This document shows positions 1-11,700 of a stretch of 34,937 nucleotides of DNA, piece by piece; position 1 is the first letter of the stretch, and every line of letters begins with the position of its first letter. This DNA is from Paramecium sonneborni (taxonomy: Eukaryota; Ciliophora; Oligohymenophorea; Peniculida; Parameciidae). Location: the NCBI GenBank assembly GCA_905182985.1, contig CAJJDN010000079.1, forward strand, positions 430,660-465,596. Direction: 5' to 3'. The notes below the pieces were generated by a model that saw only the letters and a list, made by a program, of their open reading frames with translations, did not search any database and was not told where the DNA came from. Position numbers and translations under genes: made by a program.

Positions 1-1099
1 TACATAGTTGATTCTTGTTGATACTGCAGGTAGTTATTCACCTGTTAAAATTACAAATGAATTAAGTATTGTTGAAAAAGAAGCAACTGAAATGTTCATT
101 ACTGATCTAGTTTTTGAAATATCAGATTATTTTATTTGTGTAGTTAATGATTTTACTAGTCTTGATTAAAGATATTTAGATAGATTAAGTAGAAATCTAT
201 AAAATTCTCCTAATAAAACTTTTAGAGAAATTATTGTTATACATAATCTTAAGGAAGTTGAATCACCTGAAATATTAGAACATGTCTGGAGTACTTAAGT
301 TACTTAAATATATTAAAATGGATCTATTTAAAGAACTAAAGTAGCATCAATAAATCCTACTAATAATTAATTATAAGAAAAACATGTATTATGGTTTAAA
401 ACTGAATTTACTAGACATGTTTGTTTAGTTAATGATGATTCCTATTTAGGAATGTCAATCAACCCCTGGGTTTTCTCATTATTAAGATATTGGTTAAAAG
501 CAGTATTTGTTCCTGTTAATAGATAATTCTCTGTTGTTGATAGTATTATTTAATTTAGTAAAGTAATTAAATAATTAATTTAAATTAGACTAAATTATCA
601 TCTTATTTTAGAACTATACTTACACTATAAATTTAAGATACTGATGATTTCTTAGTTAAAACTATTGTCACTTAATAAGAAGTTTAAGATAGTAATGTTA
701 GAATACCTTAAGTCTCTATTGATTCTAGTGGTTTAATTATGACTAGACCAGATAGTTTCTTACCTAATACTGATATTATTGCTACTGATTAATATATTAT
801 TTATATGGATGTACCAGGATTAACCAAAAATGAAATACTTGTATATCGTTAAAATGTTGTCACTATTATTAAAGGAATACGTAAAAAACCCTATGATGTA
901 TTTCTATTTATTTAGTTTTTATAAGTCTGAAAAACTAGAAAGAAGTGAACGTAAATATGGAGAATTTGCACTCTCATTCAAAATTCCTGAAATCTATGAA
1001 AGAAAATGGAGTACCTTTACTGTTGAAAATGGAGTCTTAACTATTGTCTATGAAAAAGATAAAGATGATTAAATTGTTAGACAAAAAAAATAAGAATGA
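1..1099 (+). CDS. GTPase-like domain fused to HSP20/alpha-crystallin domain (5' partial)
   Basis: The reading frame is open from base 2 to the TGA at 1097-1099, giving about 347 residues; the start lies before the window. Frames join after removing two introns, 563-588 (26 nt) and 898-925 (28 nt, ending AAG). The N-terminal part has LILVDTAGSYSP, a G3-like DTAG motif, followed by IIVIHNLKEVESPE, where a GTPase would carry its G4 segment, here degenerate. The last 100 or so residues are a small heat-shock (alpha-crystallin) domain: YIIYMDVPGLTKNEI, then RKYGEFALSFKIPE and VENGVLTIVYEKDKDD. Small HSP domains bind unfolding clients; the P-loop-type half suggests nucleotide-dependent control, which is inference. 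It ends tail to tail with the RRM/KH gene 122 bp away. The P-loop itself would lie upstream and cannot be checked here. Confidence 0.85.
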
Positions 1100-1221
1100 T
1101 TTAATTTAAATTATTCATATATATATCTATATATATATGATGTTTTTTATCACATTAATTAATTAGATAAATTTGAATAACCCATCATGTTTTCATTATT
1201 AAAATCAACGAATTGATTCTA

Positions 1222-2239
1222 TCATTAATAATATATTATTACATTTGAAAAATTAAAGTTTGGTAATTCTGGCATAAAATTTGGTTTTATAACTGATTTT
1301 TAAGGTTATTACACTTTTTTTATATTATAATTTAACTGTTTCTTTCCTTTACTTAATCCAAACACTCTATATTCATCATAAATTTTTATCAACAATTGTT
1401 CCACTAATTAGCAAGCCTTTTTTTATAATTATTTTTAATACTCTTAAAAATAGATGATTATGTTTAGATGATACACATAAGTGCAAAGGTTCTTGAGATT
1501 CTCTTTTTTCAGGTCCTTCTTTATAACCAGAACCTCTTCCTCTTAATCTTAATTTAACCAAATCTTATTCCTTTGTATCACAATCAAAAAGACATTAATC
1601 TATTATCTTTTTCATATTACATCCTTTTGCACCTAAAATACATAATATATTAATACCAATAATTTTACGAGCTACTTGAAAATCTTTATCATTATCAATT
1701 TAAACATCATATCTACAAGTGAATTTTTATTGATTCGAATCTTGTAATTCCATGATTTCTAGAAGATCTTATTGACTAGTGAATTCTATTTTTATAGTGA
1801 CATCTAATTCTTTGATTTAATGTTTGTTTAATAGTTTATAGACAATGAAAGCATCAAAAACTGAATTGAATTTAATAATGATAGCACCATTGACTTTTGT
1901 ATAGACTTATTTAACTTCTCCAAAATTTTCACAAACCTAGGTTTAGAATATAAAATTCTAGTTACTTATTTGATATCATCTTAATCTAGTTCAATTTCAT
2001 AATTGTCTTCACTTGATAATTCAACAGTCAAATATTAATGTGGATATTATCTATTCTATTTTGATGATAATAAACAAATTACTTTTTATTTTAACATTGT
2101 ACTTATTCTTTATTTAACTTTCTAATCATGAATAATAAGATTAATTTATTCTCTATTAGTAGGTGAAGCATTGAGTAAAATATCATCAGTTTATTCTAAC
2201 TACAAAGTAAAAATGAAAAAATACAAGGAAATTGGTCAT
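1222..2239 (-). CDS. RNA-binding protein with RRM-like and KH domains
   Basis: The ATG at 2239 and TGA at 1222-1224 give about 304 residues after removing four introns: 2200-2224, 1937-1965, 1633-1656 and 1417-1441. The start was chosen because MTNFL joins in frame, over the first intron, to LEQTDDILLNASPTNREQ. The middle shows an RRM-like fold pattern (YLTVELSSED, CENFGEVKQVY, GAIIIKFNSVFDAF). The C-terminal half is a KH domain: FQVARKIIGAKGCNMKKIID, with the GxxG loop as GAKGC, then LRLRGRGSGYKEGP and EPLHLCVSS, closing with VEQLLIKIYDEYRVF. This is the eukaryotic single-KH pattern seen in SF1/KHDC4-like proteins, so a role in splicing or mRNA binding is likely. Its start is 71 bp from the stop of the next gene on the same strand. 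Confidence 0.85.
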
Positions 2240-2310
2240 GTCTTCTATTTACTATGAGATTTCTTGAAAGCTCATTAATTATTCTGTTAAAATAATATAT
2301 TTTGTATTAT

Positions 2311-2855
2311 TCATATGATATCTTGACTTTATAATTGTTTTTCAAAAGGAATGTTTTTGTATTTAGGAACAGATAGACGTTTACAAATTCTCTATTGATA
2401 TGAATATTAAGGTGTTTTGGCACCAGAACGAGGTCTATAAAGTTGTATGGATCACTACCTTGCTCTTTCAGGAGTTCTCAATCCTTATTTAAATGAGACT
2501 AACCAATGACTATCTGCTTATGTATTCATTAATCCACCATGACAATCTCTATTAAGATTTATAAATAAATACTATTTACAAAATATAATTATCTCTTCCA
2601 CTTCCATTACTAATATAATGTAAAGTCTTATTGCTTGATTAAGGTCTATAAATTTTATTTGATTTTTTAGGTATAAAACTACCAACAGGTGCTTAATGAC
2701 ATCTCTAAGCATGTAATGTTAATCCACCGTTATCATATTGAACATATGTATCACGACCTTTATTATATTTAATCTTATATTATACCTGTTCCATCACTAT
2801 AATAAAAATTAGCTTTAGCATATTAAGCTTCTGTTTTAATGTTTCCACTCTTCAT
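2311..2855 (-). CDS. Small protein with two GRD-x-Y...GGL repeats
   Basis: The ATG at 2855 and TGA at 2311-2313 give about 153 residues after removing introns 2758-2785 (28 nt), 2549-2579 (31 nt) and 2435-2458 (24 nt). Two repeat units are visible: DGTGRDTYVQYDNGGL near residues 22-37, and NGSGRDNYILDCHGGL in the middle. Both follow the pattern G[ST]GRDxY(I/V)...GGL. The second unit appears only when the 31-nt intron is spliced, which supports the gene model. The C-terminus is basic (RICKRLSVPKYKNIPFEKQL). I do not recognise a named family. Small basic proteins of this kind in ciliates are often axonemal, but that is inference. It lies 39 bp downstream of the stop of the coiled-coil gene, on the same strand. 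Confidence 0.8.
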
Positions 2856-2894
2856 CAATGTATTATTAAGTAAAAATATTATAATAAATAATTA

Positions 2895-5800
2895 TCATTT
2901 AATTTCAATATTCTAATCTTCTCTCTACATATTTAATTATTCCTGTAATAATTAACATTCCTCTACTAAATTAAACTAATATATATCTTATAAATTAATT
3001 ACTATTTATTCTTAGCATTTTTTATGGATATCATCATCTTTTATTTAACTAATGTTATCAAAAAAGGAATCATCTCCATACAAAATCTCTTATCTTAATG
3101 AAAAATTCAAAATATTTAAACTATGTTATTCTGATTAATCTTAATCTAAATCATTTAAACTAATTCTTTAAGGCATTCTTTACTTTATCTCTTAAATTTA
3201 TTATACTAATTTCTTACATTCCATTTCATAATACATAGCTTTTTACTATAATCATATATATTTAATATTTACTTCTGATTTATCAACAATCTACTAATAT
3301 TATTATAAATTGAATTTTGTATCATCAATACATTTTTATTATTTCTCAGCCTATAATAATTTATTTTATAATTCTCCAATCTTTTTTCTATATTCATTAA
3401 CATTTTATCTTTATTATTCAGTTAATAATGATTTCATAGATTACATAGTCAAATTAACTCTATTATGTAAGAATTCTTGCATAAGACCATCTAATAACTA
3501 TGAATATGCCTCTATTGATTTAACATCTTATAAATTATTATTCTATTTTTTCTATTCATTTTATTTTAATTCTTTTATTTTAATGAGAATATCTCCTTCA
3601 CCATCAAATTCATTTAATATTTTCTTATATTTATCTTTAATTTCAATTAATCCTATTATTTCATTACTTATCATTTATATCTATTTTTCAACATCTTCTT
3701 CTTCATCTTCTGTTAATAATTCAGAATACAATTAAAATATCAATGTTGAATATTAAGATTATTTGTCTAATAATTCTTAAAATTCATTCTTTATTTAAGA
3801 TAAAGCATTTATAACATTATCTTCGCTTACCTCTTATATAGACAATTCCTGTTATAAAATCTAATTTATTTTACTCTATTCCTCATATTCAATACGATTC
3901 TTCTCTCCTATTTCAAATATCTTTAATCTATATTCATTCTCTCTCTTTCTTAATTATTCTTCTAAATCATTATTCTCTTCTTATAACTCATTTAATCTCA
4001 TAAACAATTCTTTATTTTGATTCTCTATCTCATTTAACTAATTCTCCAATTCTTATTTATTATTTTCTTATTCTAAATCATTATTTTATAACTAAATATT
4101 TTTTATTTCTAAATCCTATTATATCCTTTCAATATTGGTTCTTAATTAATGAATCTTTAAATTCTATTATGATTTTTCTTCCATTATTATAGTCAACTCT
4201 TCGTTTTATTGTAACACTTATTATTAATATTATTCAATTAAAACTCCCTATTCTAATAATTCTTCTTCTTTTAATTTATATTAATCATTTAACTATTAAT
4301 AAGTTGTCTATTAACTTTTCACTATCTCTTTCAAATTCTCATTCTTTTATTACAATTCTTCTTTTACCTTTTCATTCTCTATTTAAAATTTTTCCATTTA
4401 TTAAATCTACTGCATCAATTCAATTTATTTTTTTGATCTTTAATTTAAACTATTTTATTTTTCATCTTATTCTTACTCTAATTTTACTAACTACTTTTAC
4501 TATTTATCTAAAAGCTCTATTTGATTTTAAATCTATTACTCATAATCTTTTATTTGTATTAATAAATTATCCATTTCATCTTATGATTATTTATTCTCAT
4601 CATTTATTTTATTTATAACTTCATATAATCTACTTATTGAATCTTAAAGTTCTTGTATTTATTAGTTCTTATTTTCTATTTCTTCATTCTATTTTTTAAT
4701 CTCATTTGATTTATCTTTATTTTCATTCTACTATAAAATATATTCGTTTTTAATTAAAATTAATTCATTTTAAACTTCATTCAATTCCTATTATTTCTTA
4801 TTTACTAAATCTTAATATTATAATATATTCTCATTTTATTGTAAATTCATTTAACTTTCAAGATCTTTCACTTATATTTTTAATTTAATTATTAATGAGT
4901 CTTATTCATTTATGTTCCTCATTGTTTTTTAGTTTTCTTCTTATTTTTATTATATCTATGATAATAATTCTTTATTTTAATCTTTTTAAACAATCATTTC
5001 TTTAGAAATCAACATCAATTTTCCATTTAATTCTTCATTATCTTAATTCTTCTAATTTAATAACTTATTAATGGAATCAATTTCATATTATTTTTATTTT
5101 AATGTTTCTTTCAAATTTAAGATCTCTTAATCTTTTATTTATTAAGAATCAATCAATTTAAGTTAATCTTATTCTATTTAAATTGCCTTTTAACATGTTT
5201 GTTTAAATTATTCATTTAGTTTTCCCATTTCAGATTTGTAATTTAACTCTATTATTCTTATTTTTTCATCCTTCTATTATAGCAACTCTTTCCATTTTTA
5301 TTATTCATTTTAAGATTCTTATTATAATGTTTCTAATTATTGGATTAATTATCTATATAATTATTAATTAGATTAGGATTGTGAATAGATATCTTTATTT
5401 TTTTATTCTAATAATATTATTTTACTTTCAAGCGCTGTAATTTGATCTATTAAAATTTATTTTTCTTCTTCTTTTCTTTAAATTGATTATTCCATTTATT
5501 AGTTAATTTGATTAATTAAATTTTCTTTTTATTATAGATCTTAATAAAAATTATCTTTATTAAGTTGTATTTAATTTTCATACTATTAAACAACAATTTA
5601 ATATTAATCTCTTTGCTATTACAGTTATTATTACAATTCCTAAATTTATTTATTTGTTTCAAATATTTTAGATTCTTACTCCAAATTATTTTATTTCTAA
5701 ACCTTTTGGATTTCATTTTTCAATTATTCTAATTCTTTTTGGTATAATTTTTATTCCTTTAACAATTAAGATTGTAAATCCTATATTATATTTTTATTCT

Positions 5801-8701
5801 ATTCATTAATGTTATTAAGGTCTTTAGATTTCAATATTAATTATTCAATTTAATCTTATTATTCAATTATAGTTTGATTTAATTGTTCTGTTTACAAATT
5901 TTTTTCAGTAAATTTTTTATCAAATGTCTCAGTATTAGATTTTAATTAATTTATTAGATTTGCTTAATCTTATATTGTTTTACTTAATTCTGATTAGTTT
6001 TACTTATTAACAATTTCTTATTGTTCTATTAGTTTTTTATATTTTAAACATTCTTATTATGTATCCTAGTAGAGTATTTATTAATTTTAAATTAGTTCTT
6101 ATTAATCAAGCACAACTTATTTTGTTTAATTTAATTCTAGTGATTATAATTCATACTAATTCTTCATAGATTACATTGATTCACTATTATTCTACAATAA
6201 TGCTTCATTTTCTAAATTAACTTTCTATAATTAAGCTTAAGATTCATTTAATAACTTTTTCTATTCTCCAATGATCATCTAATTTTATTCATTGAGTTTT
6301 TCAAAAGATAATAATTTTGATTATAAAATATCTTAAGATTATTTTTATTGATCTTACAATGTTTTTATTTATTTTTAATGATCATTTATTTATTTATTTA
6401 TTTCTTTCTTAAGCTTTGTAATAGTTTCATCTTGGTTTCTTCTTTCTACTTCAGTTTATTAATACTTCTCTGATAAATCAGTGATCTCTGATAATTATTT
6501 TTCAGATAATTTAATAAATTCATTAACTTTTTATTCATATTATTCTTAATTCTTTGTAAGATCTTTTTTCATTAATTTAATTGTATCTTAATCTTATTAT
6601 TATTGAGAATAAAATTCAACATTTTGTGATTAAATTGCTTTATATTCTTCTTCTAATGCTGCATGTTCTATTTCTTTATTAGAAATAATTTCTTATAATT
6701 TCTTAATTTTTTCTTAATTTAATAGATTATCTTTAGTATTTTTATCTTTGATAATTTATTCAGCCTCTTTTAATAATTAGATTTAATTATCAGATTTTTC
6801 TATTTAACTATGAAGATCAATAATTAATTAATGTAGTCTAGTAATTTCTTGTTTATTTTATTCAATAATTGTTAAAAGATTTTCTTCTTATTAAGTAGAT
6901 CTTAATTAATTTTATAAAATAATTTAATTTAATCTCTCTATTTCTTTTTTTAATTAACAAATTTATGTTTGTTATTCATTATAAGTTAATTTAAGATCTT
7001 GTGATTTAGTTATATCTTCTTTTAATCTTTTTGTTTACTCATTCAAATTTATAATTTCTTATTATTTATTTTATAATGCTGAAACACTCATTTATGCTTA
7101 TCTATTAAATTCAACTTATAAACTTTCATTCTTTAATAATAACTCTTTATTTGTGTTTGAAAGTTGATCATAAAGTTCTTTATAATTTTTAAGTTGTAAA
7201 TCATAATTTTAGAATTCTAATTTAAATTTATTTTACATATCTTCAATTTATTATTTTACTTTTATATGTGTATTATTTAATTCTTTATTAATTATTAATA
7301 TTTCTTCTGATTAATTGAATAACTTATCATTAATAGCATCAAGTAAGCCCTTGAAATCATTTTATTTATGAATAATTTTATTATTTTAAATAATCTCTTT
7401 TAATCTCATTACAAGTGTTTCTTAGAATTATTAAAATTCATATTATTCTGATTCTCTTTAATTAATGATTTCTTAGATTTCTCCCAATTATTTAAGCCAT
7501 TTTGCAATGCTATCACCAATAACTCCTTAAAATTGATAAGCATCTTAGAATTTTAATGCTGAATGATGGCCTATCTTACTTAAATATTAATAATAAGATT
7601 TAATATTAGTTTCTAATTCAGATATAGCTTATCTAAGAGTTGAGATTTATTTCTGACATGTTAAATCAATTTCTAAGAACTTCTTCCATAGATCTTAATT
7701 GTTCTCACAAATTTAAGCAGAATATTTAAGAATCTCTTCCTTCTATTCACACATAAGCTTAAAGGATTCTTTGTAATAGAGATGAGTTGTTACTTAATGA
7801 ATTTTATATGAGGGAATTTTTCTCATTTTCAACATCACCATTCAGACTATTGTTCTTTGATAGATTTTCAATAGCTTCATAATTCTTTTGATCTAGATCT
7901 TTTATCAAAGATAATAACATTGGTTCATATGTTTCAGATATATTTTCTTTATTTTTTGGATATGCACTATTTAATATTTCATTTAATTCATTTTTTTTAG
8001 TAAAAGATGTTTTTGCACTTTTCTTACCTGATTTATACAATTCTAATTCTTTTTCACTCTTATCTAACAATTAATACAATTTCTTAATACAAACTTTTCT
8101 ACTCTTTTAATTATATAATAAATTTACTTCTGCCTTTTTTTCAGCCTTTTGTAATTGCATTTTTAATTAAGCCAAATTTGATAATGATTGTGAATTAATG
8201 TTTTCACTAACTCTTTTTCTTAAAGTATCATTTTCTAACTTAAACTTTTCTAATTATACTGCTAACGAATCTGCTGATTCTAAAACATCCTAATTTATTA
8301 ATTATATTTATTACCATTCTCATTTCTACTTAAGTTCTAATTTACATATAGTTTCTAATAATCTTATCATCAGTATTATTTTCTATTGCATTATTTGCTG
8401 CTCTAATTAAATTAAAAATTAAGCCAGGTTCTCTAGGAGATTATAATTTTAACTAAGGTGACAGAGCAAGCTTTTTTTAACTTCCTGGTGATGATATACT
8501 CATCAAATCCACTTTCTTTTATTCGCATTATTTAAATTTATATTTCTCTCTACTTTAACTCTATTATCTAGGTCTTTGTCCAATTTACAAAGATGACCTT
8601 GCAGTTAATTCATAAACGGAAAGAAGAAGATCTGCATTATTTTAATTGTTATTTCGCCTGATTTATTCTGTGGTTTACCTTTACTCAAGAGTTCGTTGCA
8701 T
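2895..8701 (-). CDS. Giant coiled-coil protein (about 1,909 residues)
   Basis: The ATG at 8701 opens a frame through MQRTLEQRQ and NNADLLLSVYELTARSSLQ into MSISSPGSQKKLALSPQLK, where an inner Met at 8503 could be an alternative start. Two frame-shifting 25-nt introns (8290-8314, 7769-7793) are needed. A 27-nt intron at 3246-3272 removes an in-frame TGA. The stop is TGA at 2895-2897. Between 7769 and 3272 the frame stays open for about 4.5 kb without a required intron. The protein is dominated by Glu, Lys, Gln, Asn and Leu with heptad-like spacing, as in LKEDITKSQDLKLTYNEQ. It has no recognisable enzymatic motif. Long coiled-coil proteins in ciliates commonly serve basal bodies, cytoskeleton or Golgi tethers; no choice can be made here. 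A further optional 27-nt intron lies near 3015-3041. Confidence 0.85.
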
Positions 8702-8796
8702 TTTATGTTTTGAATTCAAAAATATTAATTATATACAATATTTGTTAAAATAAAAATTAACTATATTTGTTTGAATATTCAATGAAAATGTAAAAA

Positions 8797-11700
8797 TCAT
8801 CTGATGAACTATTAAAAATACTTCTGTTTTTCCATTGCTTATAATTCAGCCATGAATTGATCAAATTATTCTACTTTCTATAATAAAGTCTCTTCATCTA
8901 TTTCACTTTCTTATGATATCTTATACATCTCTTAAATCTCTTAAGCTAATGTACAATTTTTCATAAATTTCTCTAATTTTTCTTAATATTTATTCCTATA
9001 AAAGGCATCCTTATTTTTATTATTAGCCTTTAAAGAAATAGCAATAAATTTTAAGACAGTTTCCTTACAAGACAATGTTGGATATTTAGGTTTCTAGTAT
9101 CCTAATTAAGCCAAAACTCTTATAATAATATTTTTGAGATGTAATTCTAGATAAGATGTGCAATCACCTCTTTTTGCAACTTTCTTAGCAATATTCTAAT
9201 ATTGATATAATATTTTAATATACTTTAACAGATTACAACTCTCCCAATTACATTTTATCTGGTAATCTAGCATGTTTATATCTCTAAGGATTCATTTCAA
9301 ATAACTGCATATTGTATGCATTAGCAAATATTTATTATTAATTTTTATGAATAATAACTAAGTTATTTAAACCCTTAACTAAATTATTATTGATTAATTC
9401 AACTGGACAATGTCCTATGAATTATAAATTATATATTATACCCTTATATTCTGGAAATGGATCAAATTTATCTCCAACTGTCAATTATCTAGGTATCTTA
9501 TATTTTTCAATTGAATTGTTGCAATAATGAGTGGGATTCTTAATGAAATCTTATTCTGTATCTTCACTTGATACATAGAATAATTAATCATCATAAAATA
9601 ACAAATATGGACTTCTTAGTTAACTGGCTACATAGTTCTTTTTTGCTTTTATCAATACAGGACAATAATTATATAATGGACTTAACTTTTAAATAATTTA
9701 TTATTCAGTCAAAGTTAATGAACTTATTCTTACTGGTTCTTAGGTTATTAATGCTCTAGCCACTAATGCTCTAGAATAAAGATTTTCTTATACACATTTA
9801 GTACATAAAGAAATCATACCCCAACTTGATACTTATCCAACTTATAAATATCTCACATTATTGAAATGTGATTAATAATATGATGCTAATAATGAAGTTT
9901 AATTTGCTTTTAATCTTTAATGAACAACATGATCAATGCCTCCAAATTTAGGATTTAATTTACGAATTACATATTCATCATCTTTATCACAAACAAATAC
10001 TACTGTTGGAATAATACCTACTTTTGATAACGCTAAAGCTTCGTCAATAGTTCTTGGATATCCATCTAAAATATATCCTTAATTATAAACATCAGCCAAT
10101 TAAATTCTTTTTTATATTATTTATATAATATATTATGTATCTACTTCTTTACCGTCTTTTAATTAATTTTTGATATTGACTGCCAATAAATCAGTTTAAT
10201 TTGTTACAAATTCAGCCAATAAATGAGATACTTTAACTCTTACTAGATTTAATTTTTCACTTAACAATCTCACAATTTCAGTTTTACCTGACTTAACCTT
10301 TCCTAAAATAAAAATAGTAGGTTTTATTTAAACATCATTAGGAACTGTAGGTTTATAAAAATATTTAAATGGTCTTTAACAAACTTATTCTCTTTAATCA
10401 TCATTATCAAGATAATAAATTCTATTTCTATATAAAACAGGATAATCTCTACAATGAGGAACATTTTATAAAGTAATAGCATTTCTATTTCCATATTTAG
10501 ATTATTTATGAGTATATATTTTTTCATAGATATCTAATTTATTTAATTTGAAATTGGTTGGATCAGGATATAAATTTAATTTTTAACATTATTCTTTTTC
10601 TAACATATTTTCTCTATATTCTCTATCCATAACATTTTCTAATTACGATGTAATTCTTTCTGTAACATTTTCGATATTAGTATCAGTACTAATTATAACA
10701 GCATTGATTTTTAGTTCTTCAAATTATCTTTATAATTCTTCAATTCTTGCCATATCAGCTTCGTGTTATTATAATAATTTATCTTTTTATTCTTTTAACA
10801 TTTCCTCTAATTTAGGTGCTTCTGGATCTTCTTCTTCACCTGGAGGTGCTTCTAAAGATGGTAATTCTTCAGCTCCTTCTTCAATAGCTTTATTTCTTGC
10901 CTCAACTCTTTCTTAATATCTTTTCTATCTTAATTCTTCCATTTTCATCTAATATTCATCTTCTATAAATTTTGAATTGAAATTTCTTTTTATGAAATTT
11001 TCAGGTTCAATTTTAAGTAAAATAACATATTCAGGTAATTTCTTAGCTTCAACTAATAAATCAACAATAGGAGTTGAAACTAGTTCTTCTGAAACATCAA
11101 AGAAATTAGCATTAATAATAACACCTCCACAATCTAAAATCTTATTTAATACATCAATTTCATGAGCTTTACGATCAAAATCAGCAGGATCTTCTGTTAT
11201 TTCAGGATCTGGTATTTCTTTTCCATCAGCATCCAATTCTTTAGGTTTAAATCCTTTCATATAATATCTATTTAGTTATCTATTCTTTTTATTGATTTCT
11301 AAATTTTAAATTAAATTATCTTTCAAATCTAAAACAGGTAACTTATATAATCTATTCAATATTTTTAATTAAGTATGTAGACCACTACCTCTAACACCTA
11401 TAAACATAATTCTTGGTTATGGTATTGTAATTTTAGATGGAACAAACAATTATACATTATCTTTAAAAATTTATTATTCTTTTTCTCCATAAAATCTATA
11501 AACTCTTCCTCTTACTAAAGCAATAAATTCTTCTTTTCCTGGTACCAACCAATTAGTTTTCTATAATGTAACAGGACAATAATTCGCATAATCTCCATAA
11601 GGAATAGGTTCTTCACCTTCTTATACATCTCCTGGTACTCTTACTAATCCTTCATCATCAACTCTAATTTAAAATGGATCTAATGCTAAACGCACTCTAG

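Noticed and set aside
3310..4618. Plus-strand open frames of 100-140 codons rich in Phe, Ser, Tyr and Leu
   Set aside because: They are antisense shadows of the coiled-coil gene; its Lys/Glu/Asn-rich codons give T-rich complements.
10704..11165. Plus-strand Ser-rich open frames
   Set aside because: They lie antisense to the AK9-like gene, which has clear motifs in an uninterrupted frame.
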